64,000 nucleotides of DNA from JANPBY01 sp963805505 (GTDB lineage Bacteria > Actinomycetota > Actinomycetes > DATJPE01), in assembly GCA_963805505.1 (NCBI GenBank), contig CAWDUP010000007.1, positions 310,001-374,000 on the forward strand. The letters are read 5' to 3'. The translations under genes were made by a program, and so were the position numbers. Shown here piece by piece: positions 16,370 to 25,075 of the stretch (its first letter is position 1; each line of letters opens with the position of its first letter). Below the pieces are notes generated by a model that did no database searches, had not been told where the DNA came from, and was given only the letters and a program-made list of their open reading frames with translations.

Positions 16370-17463
16370 GCGGCGTCGAGCCTGACCATGCCCAGCGTCG
16401 GCAGCGCCTGCGCTCGGCTCTTGAGGAGCACGACTGTCCGGCTGCGCTGATCACCGACCTGATCAACCTCCGCTATCTCAGCGGTTTCACGGGCTCGAAC
16501 GCGGCGCTGCTCGTCTCGGCCGACGGCGCCGACCTGCTCAGCACGGATGGGCGCTACACCGAGCAGGCCGCTGCCGAGTCGCCAGATCTCGAGGTCGTGG
16601 TGGCGCGTGCTTGTGCGGACACCCTGCTGGGTCGGATCGCCGTCGGAGCGTCCGCTCGCGTCGGCTTCGAGGCCCACCGAGTCACGGTTCAGCAGCATGC
16701 GGATTGGCAGCGCGACCACGACACGATCGAGTTCGTGGCGCTGGGGCCGGCTGTCGAGCGACTGCGGACCGTCAAGGACGACTACGAGCTGGATCGTCTT
16801 CGCGAGGCGTGTGCGGTGGGAGACCGGGCGCTGGCTGCGCTGATCCCGTTGTTGGCCGTCGGCCAGACCGAGCGGGAAGTCGCGCAACGACTGGATCGGC
16901 TCATGGTGGACCACGGTGGTGATGCGGTGGGGTTCGAGACGATCGCGGCGACCGGACCGAACTCCTCGATCCCGCACCACCAGCCCACCGACCGTCGCAT
17001 CGAGCTCGGGGACTTCCTCAAGCTCGACTTCGGGGCCAAGGTCGACGGCTACCACGCGGACATGACGCGCACGTTGGTCGTCGCAGCGCAGCCGAGCGAC
17101 TGGCAGCGGGAGACGTACGAGCTGGTTCGGGAAGCGCAGGCCGCGGGCCGGGCCGCTCTCGCCCCCGGCGTGGACGTGCGCGACGTCGATCGGGCGGCCC
17201 GCTCGATCATCGAGGAAGCCGGGCTGGGGGAGTGCTTTCCGCACGGGCTCGGGCACGGTGTCGGCCTGCAGATCCACGAGGACCCGTTCATCGGTACGGG
17301 CGGGACGGGTACCCTGGCCGCTGGAATCCCGGTCACTGTGGAGCCTGGCGTCTATCACCCGGGCCGCGGCGGCGTACGGATCGAGGACACGCTCGTGGTC
17401 ACCTCCGGGGGGCCGGAGCTCCTCACGACCACCACCAAGGAGCTGCTCGTCGTCGGCCGCTGA
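16366..17463 (+). CDS. pepP: Xaa-Pro aminopeptidase / dipeptidase (M24 family)
   Basis: Metallopeptidase that removes residues N-terminal to proline. 365 aa: a creatinase-like N-terminal domain (about 1-130, with RYLSGFTGSNAALLV) and a pita-bread catalytic domain. The two-metal ligands are visible: Asp in KLDFGAKVDGYHADMTRT (two Asp), His in HGLGHGVGLQIHE, and Glu in VTVEPGVY and RIEDTL. Its position directly after aroQ and before efp is the usual arrangement in actinobacteria and many other Gram-positives. Confidence 0.92.
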   Translation: MSGVEPDHAQRRQRLRSALEEHDCPAALITDLINLRYLSGFTGSNAALLVSADGADLLSTDGRYTEQAAAESPDLEVVVARACADTLLGRIAVGASARVGFEAHRVTVQQHADWQRDHDTIEFVALGPAVERLRTVKDDYELDRLREACAVGDRALAALIPLLAVGQTEREVAQRLDRLMVDHGGDAVGFETIAATGPNSSIPHHQPTDRRIELGDFLKLDFGAKVDGYHADMTRTLVVAAQPSDWQRETYELVREAQAAGRAALAPGVDVRDVDRAARSIIEEAGLGECFPHGLGHGVGLQIHEDPFIGTGGTGTLAAGIPVTVEPGVYHPGRGGVRIEDTLVVTSGGPELLTTTTKELLVVGR

Positions 17464-17521
17464 GCCGCCTCGTGCCGTTCAGCGCAGTCACCTCAAGCAG
17501 CCCGACCTAGGAGAAGCCTTC

Positions 17522-18082
17522 GTGGCCAGCACCAACGACCTGAAGAACGGACTCGTGCTCAACATCGACGGCCAGCTGTGGTCGGTCGTGGAGTTCCAGC
17601 ACGTCAAGCCGGGGAAAGGGCCGGCGTTCGTCCGGACCAAGCTGAAGGCCGTGCTGTCCGGGAAGGTCGTCGACAAGACCTTCAACGCCGGCGTCAAGGT
17701 GGAGACGGCGAACGTCGACAAGCGCACGATGCAGTACCTCTACAAGGAGGCCTCGGACTACATCTTCATGGACTCCGAGACCTACGAGCAGATCCACGTG
17801 TCGGCAGACACCGTCGGCGACTCTGCCCGATGGATGCTGGAGAACCAGGAAGCGATCGTCGCCACCCACGACGGTGCCCCGCTCTACATCGAGCTCCCCG
17901 CGTCGGTCGAGCTGACGATCAGCTACACCGAGCCCGGCATGCAGGGTGACCGGTCGACGGGCGGCACCAAGCCGGCGACCGTCGAGACTGGCGCGGAGAT
18001 CCAGGTGCCGCTGTTCATCACCCAGGGCGAGCGCGTGAAGGTCGACACCCGCGACGGGTCCTACCTGGGGCGCGTCAACTGA
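17522..18082 (+). CDS. efp: Translation elongation factor P
   Basis: Relieves ribosome stalling at polyproline stretches. 186 aa in three beta-barrel domains. The domain I loop is KPGKGPAFVRTK, with the Lys between Pro-Gly and Gly-Pro that is the usual modification or contact site. The C-terminal signature ITQGERVKVDTRDGSYLGRV is complete. GTG 17522 follows GGAGAA. Several other proteins in this window contain proline runs (PilT extension, PilP-like linker), fitting a need for EF-P. Confidence 0.96.
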   Translation: MASTNDLKNGLVLNIDGQLWSVVEFQHVKPGKGPAFVRTKLKAVLSGKVVDKTFNAGVKVETANVDKRTMQYLYKEASDYIFMDSETYEQIHVSADTVGDSARWMLENQEAIVATHDGAPLYIELPASVELTISYTEPGMQGDRSTGGTKPATVETGAEIQVPLFITQGERVKVDTRDGSYLGRVN

Positions 18083-18501
18083 CCGCGCGCGGCAAGGCGC
18101 GCAAGCGCGCTCTCGACATCCTGTTCGAGTCCGAGCAACGCCGGGTCGACCCGCTCCTCACGCTGTCGGACCGCCGGCTCGACCTGGACGCCCCGCTCAA
18201 CCCCTACACCGTGACCCTGGTCGAGGGCGTGGTGGCAGAACGCGCACCGATCGACGCGCTGCTCGACGGCGCGACGCAGGACTGGCCGGTGGATCGGATG
18301 CCGGCCGTCGACCGGACGGCGCTGCGGATCGCGGTCTGGGAGCTGCTGCACGGCGACGTACCGACCAGTGTCGCCATCGACGAGGCCATCGAGCTCTGCA
18401 AGCAGCTGTCCACCGACGAGTCCCCGGCCTTCGTCAACGGCGTGCTCTCGCGGGTGCTTGCCGAGAACCCGCGAGACACCGGCGTGTCCCACGAGTCCTG
18501 A
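18079..18501 (+). CDS. nusB: Transcription antitermination factor NusB, apparent CTG start
   Basis: Binds boxA RNA with S10 in rRNA antitermination. Reading from CTG 18079 gives 140 aa starting (M)TARGKARKRALDILFESEQ, the typical NusB N-terminus. It continues to NPYTVTLVEGV, PVDRMPAVDRTALRIAVWEL, VAIDEAIELCKQLSTDESPAFVNGVL. The first canonical start in this frame is GTG 18211, which would delete 44 residues of the conserved fold. The CTG overlaps the efp stop (CTGA), with GGGG 8 nt upstream. I see no in-frame ATG, GTG or TTG between the previous possible start and the conserved N-terminus, so CTG initiation is the best reading. Confidence 0.85.
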   Translation: MTARGKARKRALDILFESEQRRVDPLLTLSDRRLDLDAPLNPYTVTLVEGVVAERAPIDALLDGATQDWPVDRMPAVDRTALRIAVWELLHGDVPTSVAIDEAIELCKQLSTDESPAFVNGVLSRVLAENPRDTGVSHES

Positions 18502-18510
18502 ACGACGACG

Positions 18511-18584
18511 TGCCCCCGGTGGGAGTCGAACCCACACTGGCGGTGGTTTGAGCACCGTGCCTCTGCCGGTTGGGCTACAGGGGC
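18511..18584 (-). tRNA. tRNA-Leu(CAA)-like, class I shape with short variable arm
   Basis: On the minus strand, 74 nt fold into a full cloverleaf. The acceptor is GCCCCTG/CGGGGGC with one G-T pair and A73, there is a 3-bp D stem, the anticodon stem is CGGTG/CACCG around loop CTCAAAC (anticodon CAA), the variable region is only CCAGT, and the T arm is GTGGG-TTCGACT-CCCAC. CAA reads the Leu codon UUG, but standard tRNA-Leu has a long variable arm, absent here. CCA is not encoded. It lies between nusB and pdtaR on the opposite strand. Confidence 0.85.
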
Positions 18585-18628
18585 TGACCGACACGTCGAG
18601 GATAGGCCCCGACACTAGGCTTCGGGAC

Positions 18629-19234
18629 ATGGCCGCCCCGGAGACCCGACTTCGCGTCGTGATCGCTGAGGACGAGCCGCTGATTCGGCAAGACGTCCAG
18701 GAGATGCTCGAAGAGGAGGGCTACGTCGTCGTCGGCTCGACCGGCAACGGCGAGGCGGCCGTCCGGCTGGCCGAGGAACACCGTCCCGACCTCGTGGTGC
18801 TCGACGTCAAGATGCCGATCATGGACGGCATCTCGGCTGCCGAGCAGATCGTCGGCGGCCGGCTGGCGCCGGTCTTGATGCTGACCGCATTCAGTCAGCG
18901 CGACCTCGTGGAACGCGCCCGCGACGCCGGGGTCATGGCCTATCTGGTGAAGCCCTTCGGCCGGGACGACCTGGTGCCGGCGATCGAGCTGGCGGTGGCC
19001 CGCCATGAACAGATCATCGCTCTGGAGGGTGAGGTCGAGGGGCTGGAGGACCGGCTGGCGACCCGCGCCCTGGTCGATCAGGCGAAGGGTGTGCTGCAGA
19101 CGTCCTTCGGACTCAGCGAACCCGCGGCGTTTCGATGGATCCAAAAGACCGCGATGGACCGTCGGACGAGCATGCGCGAGGTGGCCAGGAGCGTCGTCGA
19201 GGCCGATCCGGCCTCGGGGCTCCCCACGGTCTGA
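18629..19234 (+). CDS. pdtaR: ANTAR-domain response regulator (PdtaR-like)
   Basis: Two-component response regulator acting on RNA rather than DNA. 201 aa: a receiver domain (about 6-125) with acidic pocket EDEP, phospho-acceptor Asp in VVLDVKMPIMDG, Thr in MLTAFS and Lys in YLVKPFG, then a coiled coil and an ANTAR domain (about 140-195, LVDQAKGVLQTSFGLSEPAAFRWIQKTAMDRR). In mycobacteria PdtaR pairs with the kinase PdtaS and binds twin-hairpin leaders. No kinase is encoded nearby. ATG 18629 fits the receiver start. Confidence 0.93.
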   Translation: MAAPETRLRVVIAEDEPLIRQDVQEMLEEEGYVVVGSTGNGEAAVRLAEEHRPDLVVLDVKMPIMDGISAAEQIVGGRLAPVLMLTAFSQRDLVERARDAGVMAYLVKPFGRDDLVPAIELAVARHEQIIALEGEVEGLEDRLATRALVDQAKGVLQTSFGLSEPAAFRWIQKTAMDRRTSMREVARSVVEADPASGLPTV

Positions 19235-19248
19235 GCGCGCGGGCCGAC

Positions 19249-20574
19249 GTGGGCACGAATCAGGGGACGGTCAGCGCTGCGACCCGCCATCGACGGACGC
19301 GCGCGGCAGCCGCATCGCTCGCCGCTGTGGGGCTGCTCGTCGGCGCCTGCACCGGGAGCACGCCCAGCGATGGGGTCGTCGACCCGACCTCGCCGTCACC
19401 GACGCCGGACCAGGTGGTCGAGGTCGCTACGTCCCTGCCGACGGTCGGTGTCGACGCGGAGAGCACCCGCTCGACGAACCAGATGTTGCGCCTCTACCTC
19501 GAGCAACAAGGGGGTCAAGCCGGTGACTTCACGGTTCGACTCGTCGAGTCCACCGGTGTCGCCCCCAGCGGCGTCGGAACCGGAGAAGATTCGTGCCGGG
19601 CGAGGGCGGCGCTGCATGCGGCCCGACCGGCGGAGGTGGCCCTCATCGGCACCCTCGACGCCGACTGTGCGCGCGTGCAGGTGCCGATCCTCAACGAAGC
19701 TCCCGACGGTCCGCTCACGCTGGTCTCCCACGCCGTCACCTATCCCGGCCTGACCGTCCCCTGGGAGACGGGGGAGCCGGACGTCTACTACCCCGACGGA
19801 CGTCGCAACTTCGCCCGCGTGGTCACAACCGACGAACAGCAGGGCGCCGCGCTGGCGGCCTACGCGGGGCAGAACCTGGAGGTGCAGAAGTGCGCGGTGA
19901 TCAACGACGGCCGGGCCAGCAGCCAGGCGCAGGTGGTCTCTTTCGTGGACGGGGCTGAGACGAACGGCATCGAGGTTCTGGGGAGTGACACGTGGGATCC
20001 GGCGTCCACGAGCTACACGGACTTCTTCACTGCCATCGCGGCGAAGGAACCGGACTGCTTGGTCATCGCAGGCAGCTGGGTGGCCAACGGGGCCCAGCTC
20101 CTGCGAGACAAGGTCGCTGTGCTCGGTGACAATCGCGAGGTCAAGGTCTTGACGACCTCCGCCTTCCTGGGCGAGACGCCGATCTCCTCGGTGCCGGAGG
20201 CGGCCGGAGCGGCGGTGCCGCAGGTCGGTTGGTCTCTGGACGAGCTTGTGGGCACGAGCCCCGAAGCCGCGACGCTGGTTCGCGACTATCGCCTGCGCTA
20301 CGGGGAAGCACCCGCCTCGGCTGATGCGCTGTACGCGGTGGCGGCCCTGCAGGTGGTTCTCAAGGCGATCGCGGCGTCGGACGGTACCCGCGCGGGTGTC
20401 ACTGCTGCGGTCATCGGCGGTCGGGGACTCACGGTTCCAGCCGAGGAGTCCGTTCTCGGACGAACGATCCGGATCGATCCCACCACCGGAGATGTCAACC
20501 TCAAGGACTTCACGGTCTACCGCCTCGTCGACGGGCGACCGGCGATCGGTACGCCGGTCTCGCTCGGCTCCTGA
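19249..20574 (+). CDS. Lipoprotein substrate-binding protein, type I (LivK-like)
   Basis: 441 aa. The N-terminal signal ends in a lipobox LLVGAC (Cys34), followed by a Thr/Ser/Pro linker and a periplasmic-binding-protein type I fold. The usual order is kept: N-terminal lobe (VEVATSLPTVG, SCRARAALHAARPAEVALIG), then the hinge and second lobe (GQNLEVQKCAVIN, ASADALYAVAALQVVLKAI). GTG 19249 is chosen because it gives a compact signal peptide; 14 nt separate it from pdtaR. No transporter genes adjoin it. The ligand is unknown; it may deliver to the liv permease encoded 10 kb away or act as a sensor. Confidence 0.75.
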   Translation: MGTNQGTVSAATRHRRTRAAAASLAAVGLLVGACTGSTPSDGVVDPTSPSPTPDQVVEVATSLPTVGVDAESTRSTNQMLRLYLEQQGGQAGDFTVRLVESTGVAPSGVGTGEDSCRARAALHAARPAEVALIGTLDADCARVQVPILNEAPDGPLTLVSHAVTYPGLTVPWETGEPDVYYPDGRRNFARVVTTDEQQGAALAAYAGQNLEVQKCAVINDGRASSQAQVVSFVDGAETNGIEVLGSDTWDPASTSYTDFFTAIAAKEPDCLVIAGSWVANGAQLLRDKVAVLGDNREVKVLTTSAFLGETPISSVPEAAGAAVPQVGWSLDELVGTSPEAATLVRDYRLRYGEAPASADALYAVAALQVVLKAIAASDGTRAGVTAAVIGGRGLTVPAEESVLGRTIRIDPTTGDVNLKDFTVYRLVDGRPAIGTPVSLGS

Positions 20575-20689
20575 CCCCGCTCGGCGAGATTCTTGGCATT
20601 AGGTCACAAAGGCGTAACGGGGACGCGTACGCTCTCGGGATTGTCGGGCTCGTGGAGCCGTGGGGGGTGCCATGCCGGGAGGTGTCAGG

Positions 20690-21283
20690 GTGACGCGTCG
20701 TGCCGTCAGCGTTCGGCTGGCATCGATGGACGATGCGCCAGGCATCGTCGAGCTCTGGGCGCAGCTACGGACCCATGTCGGACGATCGGCCGCATACACG
20801 CCGTCGCCGACGTCTGAGCGGGTGATCGAGGCCCTGGCGCACGCCCAGCAGGACCCGTCGGCCCGGATGTACGTCGCCGTCAGTGACGAGGAGGTGGTGG
20901 GGATGGCCCTGGCTGTCGTCACACCGATGAGCCCCTTCATGCCGTTCCCGGTGGTCCAGGTCGACTACCTGCAGGTCAAGGCGGGATTCGAGCGCCGGGG
21001 CATCGGGAAGTCCCTGTTGACTGCGACCACAGCCTTCGCCGATGAGGTCGGAACCGAGCACGTGATGGTCAATGTGTTCCCCGCGGCTCGTGAAGCGTTG
21101 CGCTTCTATGCCCGGCTCGGGTTCCAGCCGGTCGTCACCCGTCGCCTCGCCCACGTCTCGGTGCTGAGGAGGCGCCTCGGTGCCGAGACGGCGTCCTCGG
21201 CCCATGAGGGACGCTCCGCCCGGCGTCGCGCGGTCCTGCGCCGACGCCGGCCGCTGGCCGGCGCTCTCAAGCGCACCAGCTAG
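20690..21283 (+). CDS. GNAT family N-acetyltransferase
   Basis: 197 aa. Acetyl-CoA transferase fold with the motif A region VQVDYLQVKAGFERRGIGKSLLTAT (R-R-G-I-G-K is the pyrophosphate-binding loop) and the motif B region AREALRFYARLGFQPV. GTG 20690 is preferred because GGAGG lies 7 nt upstream; GTG 20660 would add ten residues. The C-terminal 30 residues are a basic Arg-rich tail. The acceptor substrate cannot be told from the sequence. Confidence 0.85.
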   Translation: MTRRAVSVRLASMDDAPGIVELWAQLRTHVGRSAAYTPSPTSERVIEALAHAQQDPSARMYVAVSDEEVVGMALAVVTPMSPFMPFPVVQVDYLQVKAGFERRGIGKSLLTATTAFADEVGTEHVMVNVFPAAREALRFYARLGFQPVVTRRLAHVSVLRRRLGAETASSAHEGRSARRRAVLRRRRPLAGALKRTS

Positions 21284-21300
21284 CTGGTCGTCGTTCGGCG

Positions 21301-21783
21301 CTAGGGCAACAGCCTGGCCATCTCGAACTCGATCTCTTCAGACCGGCCCGGCACTGCCTGGAGGCGGCCCGTCCGAAGAAAGCCGTTTCTGATGTAGGCA
21401 GCTTCCGCCCGCTGGTTTCCTTCCACGACCCACAGTCGAAGCTCCTGAGCACCGCGGTCCGCGGACGCAGCCGCGGTGGCTCCGATCAACTCATCGACGA
21501 CGCCGTGCCCGCGGAAGTCGGGAGCGACCCACATCCCGACTACCTCAGGCAAGGGCTGGTTGAAGAGGACCGCCGCGAGCCCGACGGGATCCTGGCCGCT
21601 CACGGCGATGAAGTGCGGGTTGGCCGAGATGCGTTCTTGCCACAAGGCGTCCGGAAACTCGCGCGCCTCAGCGAGGGTGGTGATGTAAGCGCTGGGCGAG
21701 TCGGCAAGCGCTGCAAGCCGGACGGCCCGAACGTGGGCCCAGTCGTCGATCACGGCTCGCCGGACCGCTACCCCAACCGTCAT
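21301..21783 (-). CDS. GNAT family N-acetyltransferase
   Basis: 160 aa. Begins MTVGVAVRRAVIDDWAHVRAVRLAAL. It has the acetyl-CoA loop VVGMWVAPDFRGHGVVDELIGA and the C-terminal LWVVEGNQRAEAAYIRNGF, a close match to the RimI/YjgM-like family. The ATG overlaps the stop of the upstream thioesterase gene (ATGA), so both are co-translated. It converges with the GNAT gene on the plus strand, with only 17 nt between the stops. Acceptor unknown. Confidence 0.87.
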   Translation of the reverse strand: MTVGVAVRRAVIDDWAHVRAVRLAALADSPSAYITTLAEAREFPDALWQERISANPHFIAVSGQDPVGLAAVLFNQPLPEVVGMWVAPDFRGHGVVDELIGATAAASADRGAQELRLWVVEGNQRAEAAYIRNGFLRTGRLQAVPGRSEEIEFEMARLLP

Positions 21784-22166
21784 CACCCGGGCGGTCTGTC
21801 GCGGAGCAGGCAGGTTATGCGCGACGTGCAAATGAGGGATCCCTCGTCGTCGGAGATCGTCACGTTCCAGGTGCACAGCGTCCGGCCAAGACTGACCGGG
21901 GTTGCCACTCCGGTCACCAGCCCCGATCGCGCCGCGCGGTGATGCGTGGCGTTGATCTCGATCCCGACCGCAATCCGGTTCTCACCGGCGTGCAAGGCGC
22001 TGCCGACCGATCCCAACGTCTCGGCGAGCACGACCGAGGCGCCACCGTGCAGGAGGCCGTAGGGCTGCTGGTTGCCCTGGACCGGCATGGTCCCGACGAC
22101 CCGGTCGGTTGACGTCTCGGTGATCGTGATGCCCATGCGTTCGAGGAGTCCCTGCGTGCCACTCAT
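21783..22166 (-). CDS. Hotdog-fold thioesterase (PaaI family)
   Basis: 127 aa acyl-CoA thioesterase-like protein. It has the PaaI signature QQPYGLLHGGASVVLAETLGSVGS with His-Gly-Gly, then VGIEINATHHRAARSGLVTGVATPVSLGRTLCTWNVTI. The chosen start is MSGTQGLLERMG at 22166; an upstream start at 22208 would run nearly into polA's divergent start. Located next to polA, as in several actinobacteria. Substrate not determinable. Confidence 0.88.
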   Translation of the reverse strand: MSGTQGLLERMGITITETSTDRVVGTMPVQGNQQPYGLLHGGASVVLAETLGSVGSALHAGENRIAVGIEINATHHRAARSGLVTGVATPVSLGRTLCTWNVTISDDEGSLICTSRITCLLRDRPPG

Positions 22167-22221
22167 GCGGCGACGATAGGGGATATCCGCGGCGTCGGTG
22201 GGCGGCACTACGCTCGCTCAC

Positions 22222-24900
22222 ATGGCTGAGGACCGCTCCAAGCTGCTGCTCCTGGATGGGCACTCACTGGCCTACCGCGCGTTCTACGCCCTGCCCGTCG
22301 AGAACTTCTCGACGACGACCGGGCAACCGACGAACGCGGTCTATGGCTTCACCTCGATGTTGATCAACGCGCTGCGCGACGAGGCGCCGACCCATCTCGC
22401 CGTGGCGTTCGACCTGTCGAGGAAGTCCTTCCGCACCGAGCAGTTCCCCGACTACAAGGCCAACCGTTCGACGTCGCCGGGCGAGTTCGCCGGACAGGTC
22501 AGCCTCATCCAGGAGGTTCTCGACGCGCTCAACGTCCCGCACGTGACAGCGGAGGGGTTCGAGGCCGACGACATCATCGCCACCCTCACCGCCGGCGCCG
22601 AAGCGTCGGGCATGGACGTGGCCATCATCACCGGTGACCGGGACGCGTTCCAGCTGGTCAGCGACCGCGTCACCGTGCTCTATCCGAAGCGCGGCGTCAG
22701 CGAGATGAGCCGCTTCACGCCGGCCGAGCTGGTGGCGAAGTACGGGCTCACGCCCGCCCAGTACCCCGACTACGCGGCGCTGCGCGGCGATCCGTCCGAC
22801 AACCTGCCGTCCGTGCCCGGCGTCGGGGAGAAGACCGCAGCCAAGTGGGTGGTCGAGTACGGCAGTCTGGCCGGGCTCGTGGACCGGGTCGACGAGGTCA
22901 AGGGAAAGGTCGGTGACTCGCTGCGCGAGCACCTGGCCGAGGTCATGCTCAATCGACGGCTGACCGAGCTCGTGCGTGACGTGCCGCTCGTGGTCACCCC
23001 GGACGACCTGGCGGTCCGCACGTGGGATCGCGATCGGGTGGCCCAGGTGTTCGACACCCTGCAGTTTCGGGTCCTCCGGGAGCGCCTGTACGCGACGTTG
23101 CAGGCGCCGGAACCGGAGGCCGACGAGGGGTTCGACGTCGAAGTGCAGGTCATCGCGGCCGGCGAGCTGGCGGACTGGTTGAGCGAACACACAACCGGTC
23201 CTGGCGTGACAGGGGTAGCCGCCTCCGGTTCCTGGGGTCGAGGCACAGGGACCCTTTCAGGTCTCGGGCTGGCCACCGCCGACGGCGCCGGCGGGTGGGT
23301 CGAGCTCGAGACACTCGTTCCGGACGACGAGGTGGCGCTCGGAGACTTCCTTGGCGATCCAGCGCGGACCAAGATCCTGCATGACGCGAAAGGTCCGCTG
23401 CTGGCGCTGGCCGCCCACGGGTGGCGGCTCGAGGGCTTGGCCAACGACACCGCCCTGGCCGCCTATCTCGCCGTTCCAGGGCAGCGCTCATTCGACCTAG
23501 CGGATCTGGCAGTGCGCTTCCTGCATCGTGAGCTCAGAGCCGACGCGGGGGAGTCCGCCCAGCTGTCGTTCGACGGATCCGACGAGGCAGCGGCCGCCGA
23601 GAGCGTCGTCGTACGCGCCCGCGCCACGGTCGACCTGGCCGAGGCGCTCGACCATGAGCTCGAGCAGCGCGGCGGCACCAATCTGCTGCACGAGGTCGAG
23701 CTCCCGCTCGTCGGGGTTCTCGCCAGCATGGAGCAGGTGGGCATCGCGGCGGACAGCGACCATCTTGCTTCCCTGCACGCGGAGTTCTCCGGACACGTCA
23801 AACAAGCGGCGGAGGCGGCCTACGCAGTCGTCGGGCGTGAGTTCAACCTGGGCTCACCCAAGCAGCTGCAGGTCATCTTGTTCGATGAGCTGGCGTTGCC
23901 CAAGACCAAACGCATCAAGACCGGCTACACCACTGATGCCGAGGCGCTCCAGGGCCTGTACGCCCAGACCCAGCATCCGCTGCTCGAGCTGTTGCTCCGC
24001 CACCGAGACATGTCCAAGCTCATGGTGACCGTTGAGGGACTCCAGAAGTCAGTGTCCGACGACGGCCGGATCCATACCACCTACAGCCAGATCGTCGCCT
24101 CGACGGGACGGCTGTCGTCCACCGACCCCAACCTGCAAAACGTCCCTATCCGCACCCAGGAAGGCAGGCGGATCCGGGAGGCGTTTGTCGTCGGCCCAGG
24201 CTTCGAGTCGTTGGTGACCGCCGACTACAGCCAGGTCGAGATGCGCATCATGGCCCACCTGTCGGGCGACGAGGCGCTGATCGAGGCCTTCGCCTCGGGG
24301 GAGGACCTGCACACGACGGTGGCCTCCCGGGTGTTCGACGTACCCGCCGAGGAGGTCACCGGCGAACTCCGGGCGCGCATCAAGGCCATGTCCTACGGCC
24401 TCGCCTACGGGCTTTCCGCCTACGGGCTCGGGCAGCAGCTCGGCATCCCTCCGGATGACGCACGTGCTCTCATGGACGAGTACTTCGAGCGATTCGGTGG
24501 GGTCCGCGACTACCTCAGTGGTGTCGTCGACGAGGCCCGGCGTACCGGCTACACCGAGACCCTCCTAGGGCGCCGTCGATACCTTCCGGACCTGACCAGC
24601 GACAATCGGCAACGTCGCGAGATGGCCGAACGGATGGCCTTGAACGCGCCGATCCAGGGCTCAGCAGCCGACATCGTCAAGGTCGCGATGATCGGTGTCG
24701 ACGGCGCGCTGCGCGACGAAGGACTGAATTCGCGCATGCTGCTGCAGGTTCACGATGAGCTCGTGCTCGAGGTCGCGCCGGGAGAGCGCGAGGCGGTCGA
24801 GCACCTGGTGCGCACCCAGATGGCGGGCGCCTACCCGTTGCGGGCACCGCTGGACGTGTCGGTCGGGATCGGCCGGACGTGGGACGAAGCCGCTCATTGA
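22222..24900 (+). CDS. polA: DNA polymerase I
   Basis: Okazaki-fragment processing and repair polymerase, 892 aa. The N-terminal 5'-3' exonuclease domain (about 1-295) has LLLLDGHSLAYRAFYAL, GFEADDIIATL, ITGDRDAFQL and the helix-hairpin-helix LPSVPGVGEKTAAKW. The middle domain (about 320-490) lacks the acidic 3'-5' exonuclease residues, as is usual in actinobacteria. The polymerase domain has motif A ADYSQVEMRIMAHLSGD, motif B RIKAMSYGLAYG and motif C LQVHDELVLEV. ATG 22222 sits 55 nt from the divergent thioesterase start. Confidence 0.97.
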   Translation: MAEDRSKLLLLDGHSLAYRAFYALPVENFSTTTGQPTNAVYGFTSMLINALRDEAPTHLAVAFDLSRKSFRTEQFPDYKANRSTSPGEFAGQVSLIQEVLDALNVPHVTAEGFEADDIIATLTAGAEASGMDVAIITGDRDAFQLVSDRVTVLYPKRGVSEMSRFTPAELVAKYGLTPAQYPDYAALRGDPSDNLPSVPGVGEKTAAKWVVEYGSLAGLVDRVDEVKGKVGDSLREHLAEVMLNRRLTELVRDVPLVVTPDDLAVRTWDRDRVAQVFDTLQFRVLRERLYATLQAPEPEADEGFDVEVQVIAAGELADWLSEHTTGPGVTGVAASGSWGRGTGTLSGLGLATADGAGGWVELETLVPDDEVALGDFLGDPARTKILHDAKGPLLALAAHGWRLEGLANDTALAAYLAVPGQRSFDLADLAVRFLHRELRADAGESAQLSFDGSDEAAAAESVVVRARATVDLAEALDHELEQRGGTNLLHEVELPLVGVLASMEQVGIAADSDHLASLHAEFSGHVKQAAEAAYAVVGREFNLGSPKQLQVILFDELALPKTKRIKTGYTTDAEALQGLYAQTQHPLLELLLRHRDMSKLMVTVEGLQKSVSDDGRIHTTYSQIVASTGRLSSTDPNLQNVPIRTQEGRRIREAFVVGPGFESLVTADYSQVEMRIMAHLSGDEALIEAFASGEDLHTTVASRVFDVPAEEVTGELRARIKAMSYGLAYGLSAYGLGQQLGIPPDDARALMDEYFERFGGVRDYLSGVVDEARRTGYTETLLGRRRYLPDLTSDNRQRREMAERMALNAPIQGSAADIVKVAMIGVDGALRDEGLNSRMLLQVHDELVLEVAPGEREAVEHLVRTQMAGAYPLRAPLDVSVGIGRTWDEAAH

Positions 24901-25075
24901 GTGACAGACGCGAGGAAACCCGCTCAAGGGGTCACTCTGAGCAAGGTCACGAAGCCACAACGACCGGGTACCAGCCGGGCTGAGCAGCCATTTGGCGCCC
25001 CGATGCGTGGTTGACTTGCGGCCGAAACCCGTCGTCCGACGGGAGCACCAAAGACTCCCTGTCAAGGAGAGATGT

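Noticed and set aside
23200..23700. Loss of the 3'-5' exonuclease residues in PolA as a defect
   Set aside because: Actinobacterial PolA commonly has an inactive proofreading domain; polymerase and 5' nuclease motifs are intact.
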